Made by a program: the position numbers and the translations under genes
Assembly (NCBI GenBank): GCA_965247395.1
Contig: OZ252012.1
Location: 1,116,001 to 1,180,000, forward strand
Direction: 5' to 3'
DNA length: 64,000 bases
DNA from: CAYRJD01 sp965247395
Lineage (GTDB): Bacteria > Actinomycetota > Acidimicrobiia > Acidimicrobiales > Poriferisodalaceae
Shown: in pieces, positions 1 to 8,916 of the stretch
Layout: each line of letters begins with the position of its first letter
Numbering within the stretch: position 1 is the stretch's first letter
Notes under the pieces: generated by a model
Seen by the model: only the letters and a program-made list of their open reading frames with translations
Told to the model about the DNA's origin: nothing
Database searches by the model: none

Positions 1-909
1 GTTCGCCCTTCTAGGCGGTGCGCCCTGTTTGCCTGTCTTGCTGGATGGTTTGTTTGCCTTGCTAGATGGTTTGCGCGCGGCGGTGCCCCAGTCAAAAACC
101 GTGCGGGCGGAGACGATGTCGCCGAAAGAGATCGTGCTTGTGGCGGCGGCTATTGGTGAGCTCGCTGGTGTATCTGGCGCGGTCGCGGTCGAATTCGCTG
201 ACAAGGCCGTCGAGTCCGCTGATGTATCTGCGAGGGAAACTGTGATGCCGTCTTCGCTGGCCGCTGATAGCACGCCATTTAGCCGACGTGTTGCTGACTG
301 GTTGGTCAATAAGACGCGCGGCTGGGTGAGTTTGATCGTCACGGTCTCGCCGATGGCGTTAGCGAAGTGACCGGGCTTAGTGAGCTTGCGCTCCAGCCCA
401 GGCGTGGAGACCTCAAGCGTGTAGGACTGCACAAGCGAGAGCAGCGGCGTGCTCGGCAGGTTGTCTTGCTCATCAAGCATGCGTGAAAGAGCTCGACTGA
501 TCTGGCTGAGAGTTGCTGTGTCGGGTGACGTTGCTCCGGCACCAGGCTGGGTGGTTACAAGCACCTGCAGGGTTGCGCCGTTGAGCCGCAGATCGTAAAC
601 GCCGAAACCTTCGGCTTGCACCACCGGATCGACCAGTTGAGTGATGGCGGCAATGTTGTCGTCTTCGGCTGTGCTGTCGCCGCTGCCGGTGTTGTTGTCG
701 GAAGCATTGTCTGTGTTGGCTGTGCTACTGCTTGCGCTGTTGGCAGTGTTGTCGTCGCCAGCAATGGTGTTGTTGCTTGCGTTGCAGCCTGAAATGTCAC
801 TGAAAATGTCGTCGGCAATGTTTTCGTCGGCGTTGCCGCTGACCTGCGCTTGGCGGTCGGCCTCAGCGGTGCCCGTACTGGTGGTGCTAGGAGTTGCTGT
901 TTGTGTCAT
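1..909 (-). CDS. rimP: Ribosome maturation factor RimP (3' end cut by window edge)
   Basis: RimP binds the free 30S subunit and assists its maturation. Reading back from an ATG at 907-909 the frame stays open to the window edge, so 303 codons are visible and the stop lies outside. The core is clear: an N-terminal domain with a GFGVYDLRL strand, the family hallmark EVSTPGLERKL followed by KPGHF, and a C-terminal Sm-like domain ending near ARTVFDWG. About 70 Asn/Asp/Ser/Thr-rich residues precede the core and a basic Lys/Ser/Pro tail follows it; both are unusual, since RimP is normally about 150-160 residues. It lies downstream of ispG, where the nusA operon usually starts. No clear Shine-Dalgarno sequence precedes the ATG, so the start is moderately sure; the identity is firm. 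Confidence 0.88.
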   Translation of the reverse strand, partial: MTQTATPSTTSTGTAEADRQAQVSGNADENIADDIFSDISGCNASNNTIAGDDNTANSASSSTANTDNASDNNTGSGDSTAEDDNIAAITQLVDPVVQAEGFGVYDLRLNGATLQVLVTTQPGAGATSPDTATLSQISRALSRMLDEQDNLPSTPLLSLVQSYTLEVSTPGLERKLTKPGHFANAIGETVTIKLTQPRVLLTNQSATRRLNGVLSAASEDGITVSLADTSADSTALSANSTATAPDTPASSPIAAATSTISFGDIVSARTVFDWGTAARKPSSKANKPSSKTGKQGAPPRRAN

Positions 910-1100
910 GGCTGCGCTGTTGCTGTCTTAGAGCACGGCAAGTGGACCGCGCTTGAACAGCGGCCTGCTGTCGTTCGGCACCCGCTTTCCCAGCAAAGCG
1001 AGGCGCAGTCGGAACGCCACAGATGTTGCTTGCAAAATTGCTAGCAACTCGGCTGCAGCTGACCGCAGCTAAAAGCCTAGCGGTGGCGGAGTTATTTCAG

Positions 1101-2348
1101 TTAGCCGGACTGGACAGAATTCTTGCGAGTTCGGATCTGCGCGATTACCTGGTCGGTTTCGTTTATGTCGTCGCCTTGCCCGTTGACCTGCGCTTGGCGG
1201 TCGGCCTCTGCGGCTGCTGCGGCAGTGTGGTCGGCTTGCGCGAGTGCCGCTTCTACCCCTTCATCTGCGATCCGTTTTGCCCAGTGCACTAATTGCGACA
1301 CCATCTCGTCCTCAGGCACCACTTGCACCACTTGACCACGCACAAATAAATGCCCACGACCGCGGCCAGCGGCGATACCGAGATCAGCCGACTTGGCCTC
1401 ACCGGGCCCGTTTACAACGCATCCCATCACCGCTACCTGCACGGGAAGCTCTTGACCGTCCAAGGCGGCTTGGGCTTGTTGGGCTATCTCTATTACGTCG
1501 ACCTCGGCACGGCCGCAAGATGGGCACGCAATGAGATCGACCGATTTACGCGGGACCAGCCCCAGTGATTCCAGCAGGCGGCGACCGGCTTTGGCTTCTT
1601 CCACCGGGTCGGCCGTGAGGCTGTAACGGATGGTGTCGCCAATGCCTTCCAGCAGCAAGGTCGCCATGCCGGCGGTGGCCTTTATCAGTCCTGCCGGTGG
1701 CGGCCCGGCTTCTGTAACGCCAAGATGCAACGGGTAATCAACCGTGTCGGCTAGCAGGCGGTAGGACTCCACCATCAAGCTCACATCGCTGGACTTGACC
1801 GAAATTTTTACGTCTTCAAACCCGACCTGCTCGAAGTAACCCAGCTCACGCTTGGCGGATTCCACTAACGCTTGTGGGGTCAGCCCGAAGCGCGACTCAA
1901 TGTCTGGGTCTAGCGAACCGCTGTTGACGCCGATGCGGATGGGCACGTTGCGGTCGCGTGCCTCGGTGGCTACAGCTTTGATTTGGTCTGGTTTGCGGAT
2001 GTTGCCTGGATTTAAGCGCAGGCAAGCGACCCCTGCGTCGAGTGCCGCTAGCGCTAGGCGATATTGGAAATGAATATCTGCGACCAATGGCACCGGCGAG
2101 CGGGGCACGATCTGCGCCAAGCCTTCGGCTGCTGCGATGTCGTTACAGGTGCAACGCACGATGTCTGCGCCTGCTGAGGCGAGTGCGTAGATCTGCTCAA
2201 GCGTGGCATCTACATCGGCTGTTTTGGTCACCGTCATTGACTGAACGGTTATGGGTGCTCCCCCGCCGACTTGCACCGATCCGACGTTGACAGATCGCGT
2301 TGGGCGCCGCTCAAACACCGGCTTAGTTTGCCGGTTTGAGGTTGCCAT
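1101..2348 (-). CDS. ispG: 4-hydroxy-3-methylbut-2-enyl-diphosphate synthase IspG
   Basis: IspG carries out the penultimate MEP-pathway step, reducing cyclic MEcPP to HMBPP with a [4Fe-4S] cluster. The protein of about 415 residues has the TIM-barrel N-terminus (PITVQSMT, LRLNPGNI, IGVNSGS) and the three cluster cysteines: the CPSC pair near 275-278 and one in GCVVNGPGE near 310, with the adjoining Glu. I chose the ATG at 2348; an in-frame TTG 36 bases upstream would add 12 non-conserved residues. A C-terminal extension of about 45 Ala/Gln/Asp-rich residues goes beyond the normal end, and part of it (EADRQAQVNG) is repeated in the N-terminus of the neighbouring RimP. It sits downstream of rseP and dxr, so two MEP genes share this cluster. 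Confidence 0.95.
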   Translation of the reverse strand: MATSNRQTKPVFERRPTRSVNVGSVQVGGGAPITVQSMTVTKTADVDATLEQIYALASAGADIVRCTCNDIAAAEGLAQIVPRSPVPLVADIHFQYRLALAALDAGVACLRLNPGNIRKPDQIKAVATEARDRNVPIRIGVNSGSLDPDIESRFGLTPQALVESAKRELGYFEQVGFEDVKISVKSSDVSLMVESYRLLADTVDYPLHLGVTEAGPPPAGLIKATAGMATLLLEGIGDTIRYSLTADPVEEAKAGRRLLESLGLVPRKSVDLIACPSCGRAEVDVIEIAQQAQAALDGQELPVQVAVMGCVVNGPGEAKSADLGIAAGRGRGHLFVRGQVVQVVPEDEMVSQLVHWAKRIADEGVEAALAQADHTAAAAAEADRQAQVNGQGDDINETDQVIAQIRTRKNSVQSG

Positions 2349-2440
2349 GGTGGGTCGGCCGCTTAAAACTGCTGGGCTAGCCAACGAGCGCTAGGTGAGT
2401 TAGCCGCCTGGAGGCAAAGCGGACGATAAGACAGGGCAAG

Positions 2441-3718
2441 TCAAGACAAGTCAATTGGGTTGGCTATGTCGAGGTAAATCAGCCCAAAGCCAAGGAAGCC
2501 AAGGATCATGAGTGAGACAACAGCGACCGGCTTTAGACGGTTGATGTCAACTATGTAGCGGGCGCGTCCGCCGCGCTCTCGCCAGCGTTCGTAAACAGCT
2601 ACGGCTAGGTGGCCACCGTCTAAGAAAAAGAACGGCAACAAATTAAACATGCCGATAAAGACGTTGAATATGGCGAACAGGAGCAGCCTGTCACCCCAGT
2701 TGTCGATGATGTCGCTAGCGCCAATCTGAGCCAGGCCAATCACAGACAAAGGCCTTGTTTCGAGGTTTTCGTTAGCGGTTGGGTCGTTGGGCGGCGAGAT
2801 AATTCTGTCGACCAAGCCAACGGAATCGCCGAAGACTTTGTATGCCCCGTAGACCGATTGCCAGAAGATGTTTCCGAATTCCCGGACAGATTCGACTACG
2901 GCAACTGGCAGAGCAGAGGTGTTGTTGTAGTCGTAAGCGGTCGTAGCGGCAATACCGATGCGACCTTCGCCGGTAACGGGATCGGTGGCGATGCGGGCAT
3001 TGAGGGTGTGTGTAATGCCTTCGCTATTTTGTCCACCGTCTCGTTGAACTAGCAGCTGGATGTTTTCACCCGGGTTGGACTTAATCGCATCGTTGAAGCT
3101 GGGCCAAGCAATCGTGCTCACAGCCTGAGAATCTTCACCAATGACATAGAAAATTCGATCGCCCTCTGTGAGGCCTGACGCAGAAGCGGGAGTGGGTGTG
3201 CCGTCAGCAAACTCGGTTGGAACGCCGGATACCTCCCAGGCGATCTCGGTCGACCTTTCGGTGGAGCCGACAAAGCCGTAAAGGACTATGAGAGCGACGA
3301 ACGCCATCATGAAGTGCGTCATAGAGCCAGCTGTAATCACCAGCACACGACGCGGGAATGATTTGGAGCGATAGGCGCGCGGCTCATCGACCGGATCAAC
3401 CTTTTCGGCGGAGTGCATACCGATAATGCGCACGTATGCGCCTAGCGGCAAGAGGCGAACGCCGTATGTGGTTTCCCCTCGCTTGAAGCTCCACAGGCGC
3501 GGACCAAACCCCAGAAAGAAATCGGTCACCTTCATGCCCGTGATGCGAGCAGTGACGTAATGGCCGAGCTCGTGGATAGTGATGACCCCGGCGAGGACGA
3601 ACACCACCGCAGTCAGTTCGATCGAACCAAGAAACATCAGCAACAGAATCAGTGAAACGAGCGCAACCAGTCCGCCCCACCTGTTGATCTTTGCTAGGTA
3701 GGCAGCGATGGTTTTCAT
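2441..3718 (-). CDS. rseP: RseP-like site-2 zinc metalloprotease
   Basis: This is an intramembrane site-2 protease, a family that cleaves anti-sigma factors and remnant signal peptides in the membrane. The zinc motif HELGH is at about residues 49-53 in the first transmembrane segment. A PDZ domain occupies the middle (ASGLTEGDRI), and the second catalytic motif LLPFFFLDGGH lies near residue 360-370 in a later membrane helix. The start is set at the ATG at 3718 because GGAAAGG stands about 8 bases before it; a longer frame to 3787 adds only non-conserved sequence. Length is about 425 residues, normal for the family. It lies between dxr and ispG, the usual actinobacterial arrangement (Rip1-like). 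Confidence 0.93.
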   Translation of the reverse strand: MKTIAAYLAKINRWGGLVALVSLILLLMFLGSIELTAVVFVLAGVITIHELGHYVTARITGMKVTDFFLGFGPRLWSFKRGETTYGVRLLPLGAYVRIIGMHSAEKVDPVDEPRAYRSKSFPRRVLVITAGSMTHFMMAFVALIVLYGFVGSTERSTEIAWEVSGVPTEFADGTPTPASASGLTEGDRIFYVIGEDSQAVSTIAWPSFNDAIKSNPGENIQLLVQRDGGQNSEGITHTLNARIATDPVTGEGRIGIAATTAYDYNNTSALPVAVVESVREFGNIFWQSVYGAYKVFGDSVGLVDRIISPPNDPTANENLETRPLSVIGLAQIGASDIIDNWGDRLLLFAIFNVFIGMFNLLPFFFLDGGHLAVAVYERWRERGGRARYIVDINRLKPVAVVSLMILGFLGFGLIYLDIANPIDLS

Positions 3719-3847
3719 GAGAATTTGCCTTTCCAAAATGTGGGATATGGAAATGTGAGTTTTTGCTTCGGAAATTCTCTCGGCCAAGAGTGTTAGCTCT
3801 CGGCTAGAGAAGGATAGGACTATCCCACGGCGGTGTGACTTGGTTGG

Positions 3848-5107
3848 TTAGGCGTTGGTTACTGCGCTGGTCACAAAACGGCGGCCGGCTTGATCAGCTG
3901 CTACGACAGCCTCGACGCTGTCGCAAAGCTGTCCGTCGTATGCGTCAAGGGCGTCGGCTAACAGCTCGGCAATGCGATGCCAGGCAATTGCGCCGTCGAG
4001 GAAGGCCGCAACCGCAGCTTCGTTGGCTCCGTTTAACCAGGCCGGTGCGGTTTGCCCGGCTCGTCCGGCGGCTGTCGCAATATCTAAGCAGCGAAAGGTG
4101 TCGCGGTCTGGGGTTGAGAACTCAAGCGGACCAAGCGTGGCCCAGTCGATGGCACCGAACGCAACGTCTAACCGATGCGGGTATGCCAAGGCGTAGCCGA
4201 TAGGCAGGCGCATGTCGGGCAGGGAAAGCTGAGCCAGGGTGGCTCCATCGCTGAAGGTGACCATTGAGTGCACCACCGACTGCGGATGGACAACAACTTC
4301 GATGTTGTCGTAGCTCACCCCGAATAGCTCGTGGGCTTCTATTACCTCTAGGCCCTTGTTCATGAGAGTTGACGAGTCGACGGTGATCTTGGGACCCATC
4401 TGCCAGGTGGGATGGGCTAAGGCGTCTTCGACTGTTACCGACGAAAGCTGACCTTTCGTGCGCCCCAAGAAAGGTCCGCCGCTGGCGGTGAGCACTAGCT
4501 GAGATAACCCGGGCAACTCTGGCTGGTGAGCGGAGTTGGCCGAAGGCTCTGCTTGCTTCAAGCTCTGGCTTAAGTTGAAGGCTTGGTTTAAGCATTGATG
4601 TAGTGCGCAGTGCTCGCTGTCGACCGGGATGATCTCCGCTCCTGGGATGGACCTGAGCGGCTGACAGAGCGGTCCGGCTGCGATCAGGCTCTCTTTGTTG
4701 GCTAGCGCTAGACGCTTACCAGCTTGCAGCGCCGACAGCGTTACCTCTAAGCCAGCGAAACCGACCACGCCGTTGACAACCACGTCGGCTGTAGTCGCCA
4801 GGGCTGCCAGCGAGCCTTTGCCGACAAGAATCTCGGGTGGCTTCGCTGAGGCAACCGCCGAATACTCACTCAACTCGTTAGCTGCCGTATCGGTTTCGAC
4901 CGCTACTAGCTCAGGCCCGAATTGCGCGATTTGACTAGCTAGGAGCTCCGTTGAGCGGACTGCGCTTAGCGCAACAACTTCATATGTCGGCCCGGATTCG
5001 CCTGCCTGGCCAGAGTTTGCACGGGCATTGGCCGCGGCGATTACCTCAAGAGTCTGTGTGCCAATCGAACCGGTTGAGCCTAAGACCGCGACTTTGATCG
5101 CCGCCAT
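3848..5107 (-). CDS. dxr: 1-deoxy-D-xylulose-5-phosphate reductoisomerase
   Basis: DXR catalyses the first committed MEP step, converting DXP to MEP with NADPH and a divalent metal. The N-terminus has the Rossmann motif GSTGSIGTQT at residues 10-19. The metal and substrate region contains PVDSEHCA and TVDSSTLMNKGLEVIEAHELF-type sequence (the family signature), and the C-terminal helical domain is intact. At 419 residues it is slightly long because of a Ser/Gln-rich insertion of about 30 residues after the SEHC motif (around 4500-4590). It starts 11 bases after the cdsA stop, in the same transcriptional unit. No strong ribosome-binding site is seen, and translation may be coupled to cdsA. Confidence 0.96.
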   Translation of the reverse strand: MAAIKVAVLGSTGSIGTQTLEVIAAANARANSGQAGESGPTYEVVALSAVRSTELLASQIAQFGPELVAVETDTAANELSEYSAVASAKPPEILVGKGSLAALATTADVVVNGVVGFAGLEVTLSALQAGKRLALANKESLIAAGPLCQPLRSIPGAEIIPVDSEHCALHQCLNQAFNLSQSLKQAEPSANSAHQPELPGLSQLVLTASGGPFLGRTKGQLSSVTVEDALAHPTWQMGPKITVDSSTLMNKGLEVIEAHELFGVSYDNIEVVVHPQSVVHSMVTFSDGATLAQLSLPDMRLPIGYALAYPHRLDVAFGAIDWATLGPLEFSTPDRDTFRCLDIATAAGRAGQTAPAWLNGANEAAVAAFLDGAIAWHRIAELLADALDAYDGQLCDSVEAVVAADQAGRRFVTSAVTNA

Positions 5108-5118
5108 GAGACCGACTG

Positions 5119-6594
5119 CTAGCCCAGCAGGTAGTTAGACATGTAGTACGCGGCTGGCAACACGAACAACAAGGCGTCGAATCGGTCTAGCACTCCCCCG
5201 TGCCCTGGCAGCACCGTGCCCATGTCTTTGACTTGCATGTCTCGCTTGATGAGTGACTGGCCCAAGTCGCCAAGCGGTGCGGCTAGCGAGATGAGTACAG
5301 CAAGCCAGACAGCGTTAAACAAGTTTTCGGTGAACGGGAAAATGCCGGGAAAGCGATACAGCACTAGCGAGGTGATGACCGCGCTTAGCGCTACTCCGCC
5401 GATGAGGCCTTCCACGGTTTTGTGCGGGCTGACGCGGTATGCCAGCCGGGTTTGGCCGGTGGTAGTGCCGATGACGTAGCCCAACACATCGTAAGCAACG
5501 GTGCCGGTAACTGCGGCGATCAGCACGGCGTCTCCGTGTGGCTCTCTCAATATCAACGCCGCAAACGAGCCCAGTCCGCCTATCCACGCTATTCCCATGG
5601 TGGTAACGGCGAAGTTGGCCGTGGGATGCTCGCGCTCAACTCCAAATAGGAACCAGAGAAATCCCGTTACGACAATCAGTGCGGCTAGCAGCGGGTATGC
5701 CTCTAGGCCGCGCCAATACACCGCGCCGGTAAGCCCGGCGACACCAGCGAGACCTAGCAAGGTGGCTGGGCGATACCCGACGGTGCGTGCGACTCCGAAG
5801 AACTCGGCTATGCCGATCACCAGCAGCAATGCCACGAGTACGACCACGACTGCTCGGCCGGCGCTGAGAGCGCCGAAAAATACCGCCCCGAGAATGATGC
5901 CGACAGCGATGGCAACTAAGACATTGCGGCCGGGGTGCTGGTCTTGATCTAACTCAGGTGTTTGATGAACTGACCGGGAGTCTGCGGCGTCGTCAGAGAC
6001 CGGCGTTTGGAAATCCTGGCTGCCTTCACGCCATTGCGCGGGAGCGTCGAGGTCGGTCCAGTTTTCCCAGTTTTCGTTGCTGAGGGTGGGTGAGGTGCCG
6101 GTGATGGATGGGGCGGCGTCGCTATCTGCGTTGGCTGGGGCTGGGCCGGCTAAATCTGGTGTACTGGCCGAGCTGGCTGGGCCGGCTGAATCTGGTGTAG
6201 CAGGTGCTGCCGCGCCGTCCTCAATTGATGCTCGCAGTTCGTTTGAATCCATTACAGAAGTAACCGTCGCTGGGTCTACATAAGGCTCGTCAGGAGTGGC
6301 GCCGTCGGCTGCCTGCGCTGCGGCGGCACGCTCTCGCTCTTGGGCTTCGATCAGTCGTGGATCGTCGGGTAGCTGCGGGAACAATCTTGAACCGCCGCGC
6401 GGTTGCGGAGTTTCAGATGCCGAACCTGCGGGATCGGTATTACTCGGGTCGGTGTTAGCCGGATCGGTACCGTCGCTGGGAGTGCTGCCGCTGGCTGAAT
6501 CTGCCGAACCTGCGTCTGGGGTCAAGTCAGACTGCTCGCCTGCCTCTGTCTGCTCAGGCTCTGTCTGCTCGTCTGGCCTGTTTGGATCGCTCAT
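5119..6594 (-). CDS. cdsA: Phosphatidate cytidylyltransferase with long acidic N-terminus
   Basis: CdsA makes CDP-diacylglycerol from phosphatidate and CTP at the membrane, the branch point of phospholipid synthesis. The C-terminal half (about residues 220-491) has repeated hydrophobic helices and ends with the full family signature: SLIKRD, then KDMG, then LPGHGGVLDRFD. The first roughly 210 residues are hydrophilic and probably disordered, rich in Asp, Pro, Ala, Ser and Thr with short repeats such as DPANTDPSNTDPAG. Such N-extensions occur in actinobacterial CdsA but this one is long. The start overlaps the frr stop by four bases (ATGA), so the two genes are translationally coupled. Confidence 0.94.
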   Translation of the reverse strand: MSDPNRPDEQTEPEQTEAGEQSDLTPDAGSADSASGSTPSDGTDPANTDPSNTDPAGSASETPQPRGGSRLFPQLPDDPRLIEAQERERAAAAQAADGATPDEPYVDPATVTSVMDSNELRASIEDGAAAPATPDSAGPASSASTPDLAGPAPANADSDAAPSITGTSPTLSNENWENWTDLDAPAQWREGSQDFQTPVSDDAADSRSVHQTPELDQDQHPGRNVLVAIAVGIILGAVFFGALSAGRAVVVVLVALLLVIGIAEFFGVARTVGYRPATLLGLAGVAGLTGAVYWRGLEAYPLLAALIVVTGFLWFLFGVEREHPTANFAVTTMGIAWIGGLGSFAALILREPHGDAVLIAAVTGTVAYDVLGYVIGTTTGQTRLAYRVSPHKTVEGLIGGVALSAVITSLVLYRFPGIFPFTENLFNAVWLAVLISLAAPLGDLGQSLIKRDMQVKDMGTVLPGHGGVLDRFDALLFVLPAAYYMSNYLLG

Positions 6595-7157
6595 ATTTCC
6601 AGCAACTCTTGCTCTTTAGAGGCAAGCGCTTGGTCTAAGTCTGCCACCGATGAGTTTGTCGCTTGATCCAGTCGTTGCTCAAATCGGGCTTTGTCGTCTG
6701 AAGAAATGTCTTTTTCCTTCTCTAGTTCTTCCAAATCTTGACGCGCACTTCGACGCACATTACGAACAACAACTTTGCCATCTTCAGCCATGTGTTTGAC
6801 TACTTTGACTAGTTCTTTACGGCGCTCCTCAGTCAGCGGCGGGAAAGCCAGCCTGACCACCGTGCCGTCATCGGCAGGATTAACTCCGAGATCGGAATTG
6901 CTAACGGCCTTGACAATTTCCGACAAAGCCTCCTTGTCGAACGGTTGAATCACTAGCAAGCGAGCCTCGGGTACAGCAAAAGACGCCAACTGCTGCAAAG
7001 GAACTTTCGATCCGTAATAATCAACCTGCAGCTTCTCAACCAGTGCCGGAGTAGCACGGCCGGTGCGCACAGTGGCGAACTCTGACAGTGAGTGCGCTAC
7101 GGCTTGTGCCATGCGCTCCTGGGCGTCAGAGCACACCTCCTCAGCGAGATCACTCAC
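6591..7157 (-). CDS. frr: Ribosome recycling factor
   Basis: RRF splits post-termination ribosomes together with EF-G. The 188-residue product has family length and conserved segments: VRTGRATPALVEKL near residues 30-43, the YYGSKVPLQQLASF strand, and a C-terminal three-helix bundle with VRNVRRSARQDLEELEKEKD. It overlaps pyrH upstream and cdsA downstream by four bases each, giving a tightly coupled pyrH-frr-cdsA series. Confidence 0.97.
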   Translation of the reverse strand: MSDLAEEVCSDAQERMAQAVAHSLSEFATVRTGRATPALVEKLQVDYYGSKVPLQQLASFAVPEARLLVIQPFDKEALSEIVKAVSNSDLGVNPADDGTVVRLAFPPLTEERRKELVKVVKHMAEDGKVVVRNVRRSARQDLEELEKEKDISSDDKARFEQRLDQATNSSVADLDQALASKEQELLEI

Positions 7158-7927
7158 CTAACCAGCGTACCTAACGGCTCTCCCTCAACTACCGCACGGA
7201 GGCTGCCCGGCGCCAGGAGGTCGAAGACCACGATCGGCGTGTTGTTGTCTTTGCACACGGCGATGGCGGCCGCATCCATGACCGCTAGCTCGCGCGAAAG
7301 CACTTCTAAGAATTGCACCTCGTTCAGCATTTCTGCCGACGGGTCAAGCTTTGGGTCGGACGTGTAAATGCCCGCTACGCCGGAATGAGTGCCCTTTAGG
7401 ACCACGTCTGCATCAAGCTCGGCGGCTCTTAGCGCGGCTGCGGTGTCGGTGGTGAAAAACGGATTGCCGGTGCCTGCCGCCAGGATGACCACGCGGCCTT
7501 TGCTTAAATGACTGACAGCCCGGCGCCGTATGTATGGCTCGGCAATCTGCGCCATGCCGATGGCTGTCATCACTCGAGTCGGCACGTCTTGGCGCTCGAG
7601 TGAGTCTTGCAGCGCAAGTGCGTTTATAACCGTGGCAAGCATTCCCATGTAGTCGGACTGGGCTCGCTCCATTGAGCGGCCTTGGCCGGAGTTGCCGCGC
7701 CAGATGTTCCCGCCGCCCACAACTATGGCGACCCCAATCTTCATGTTTTGCGAGACGTCAGCTATTTCGGATGCAAGCTGGTCGACGATTTCGGGGTTGA
7801 TGCTTTCGTCGTCTGACCCTTTGGCGAGTGCTTCGCCGGAGAGCTTGAGGACGACTCGTTTGGGTGTGGTTTCGCCAGACCAGCGGTGAGGGCGATCGGC
7901 TTGGTCAGTGGTGGGTTTAGTTGGCAT
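7154..7927 (-). CDS. pyrH: Uridylate kinase (UMP kinase)
   Basis: PyrH phosphorylates UMP to UDP in pyrimidine nucleotide synthesis and belongs to the amino-acid kinase fold. Visible motifs are VVLKLSGEAL near the N-terminus, the glycine loop GGGNIWRG, MTAIGMAQIAEPY, and GTGNPFFTTDTAAALRA, which lines the UMP site. A hydrophilic stretch of about 25 residues precedes the core. Order tsf-pyrH-frr is the standard bacterial one. A gap of about 170 bases separates it from tsf and contains two copies of a 14-base sequence (7972-7985 and 8003-8016 region) but no gene. Confidence 0.96.
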   Translation of the reverse strand: MPTKPTTDQADRPHRWSGETTPKRVVLKLSGEALAKGSDDESINPEIVDQLASEIADVSQNMKIGVAIVVGGGNIWRGNSGQGRSMERAQSDYMGMLATVINALALQDSLERQDVPTRVMTAIGMAQIAEPYIRRRAVSHLSKGRVVILAAGTGNPFFTTDTAAALRAAELDADVVLKGTHSGVAGIYTSDPKLDPSAEMLNEVQFLEVLSRELAVMDAAAIAVCKDNNTPIVVFDLLAPGSLRAVVEGEPLGTLVR

Positions 7928-8099
7928 TGCTAGTTAGGAACGTTAGTCAGCAACATTAGTTAGGAAAGTTAGTTGGCTTTGCTGTGCTAGCTAGCAAAGT
8001 CGGTTGGCTTTGCTGTCTGGGCTGACTGGTTAGCTGAGCCTGTTAGCAGCTGATTATTTTCGTACCGCAACTGTGTGGATTGCGGCAGCGGCACCGGAG
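7928..8099. repeat. tsf-pyrH intergenic spacer with short direct repeats
   Basis: The spacer holds no gene. On the plus strand GTTGGCTTTGCTGT occurs at about 7972 and again at about 8003. TAGTTAGGAA also occurs twice upstream of that, and CTAGCTAG lies between the copies. No terminator hairpin with a T run was seen, so read-through from tsf into pyrH is likely. Confidence 0.5.
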
Positions 8100-8915
8100 C
8101 TAGGCGCCTATCTCGATTTGCGAGAATCGCTTGAGGGTGGCGCCCCCCAGCAGGTCGGTGATGGTCTGCTTTTCGTCTTTCACAAATTTTTGCTCTAGCA
8201 GAACGTTTTCACGATAAAACCCGTTCAGGCGGCCTTCGATAATTTTTGGCAGTGCCGCTTCGGGCTTTCCCTCGTTGCGGCTGATTGCTTCCAGAGTGAC
8301 GCGCTCTTGCTCGACAACCTCGGCGGGGATTTCTTCGCGGGTCATGTACTTGGGTCGGTTGCTGGCAATGTGCAACGCAAGATCGTGCGCAAGGTCTGTG
8401 TTGCCACCTTCTAGCTCCACCAGCACGGCGTTTACGCCGCGGCCGTTTTGTTGGTGAACGTAAACATCTAGCACCCCGGCGGCGGCGTCTGCTTCAAAGC
8501 GTTGCACGCCACCGATTTCTATGTTTTCTTTGTGAGTGATCTTGAGCTCGTCGACGGCTGCTTGCTTAGCGGAGACGGCATCTGTGCCGTCGGCTAGTAC
8601 CGCTTCCAGCAAGTCTTGGGCTAGCTCGCCAAAGGCGGGTGACTTGGCAACGAAGTCGGTTTCACAACGAAGTTCTACGATGGCGCCAACCTTGCTTCCG
8701 CCGGAGGTTTTGCTTATTTCGCCAACCACTAGGCCATCACTGTTGTCACGGTCAGAACGTGTGGCGGACTTGGCAAGGCCGGTCTCTCGCAGCATCTGAG
8801 CGGCAGCTTCGGGGTCGCCGTCGCAGCTGGTCAATGCATTCTTGGCGTCCATCATTCCAGCACCGGTTGAGCGGCGCAGTTCTTGCACGTCGGCGGCAGT
8901 GAAATTGGCTGCCAT
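8100..8915 (-). CDS. tsf: Elongation factor Ts
   Basis: EF-Ts is the guanine-nucleotide exchange factor of EF-Tu. The 271-residue protein starts MAANFTAADVQELRRSTGAG and continues with MMDAKNAL, the UBA-like N-domain signature. The core dimerisation segments with CETDFVAKSPAFGELA and YTREEIPAEVV-like sequence follow. The open frame extends upstream to 9356 but that part only mirrors rpsB, so I place the start at the ATG at 8913-8915. It begins one base after the rpsB stop, a coupled pair. Confidence 0.96.
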   Translation of the reverse strand: MAANFTAADVQELRRSTGAGMMDAKNALTSCDGDPEAAAQMLRETGLAKSATRSDRDNSDGLVVGEISKTSGGSKVGAIVELRCETDFVAKSPAFGELAQDLLEAVLADGTDAVSAKQAAVDELKITHKENIEIGGVQRFEADAAAGVLDVYVHQQNGRGVNAVLVELEGGNTDLAHDLALHIASNRPKYMTREEIPAEVVEQERVTLEAISRNEGKPEAALPKIIEGRLNGFYRENVLLEQKFVKDEKQTITDLLGGATLKRFSQIEIGA

Positions 8916-8916
8916 G

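Noticed and set aside
29..370. Plus-strand open frame at the left edge
   Set aside because: It is antisense to rimP, which has a continuous conserved product on the minus strand.
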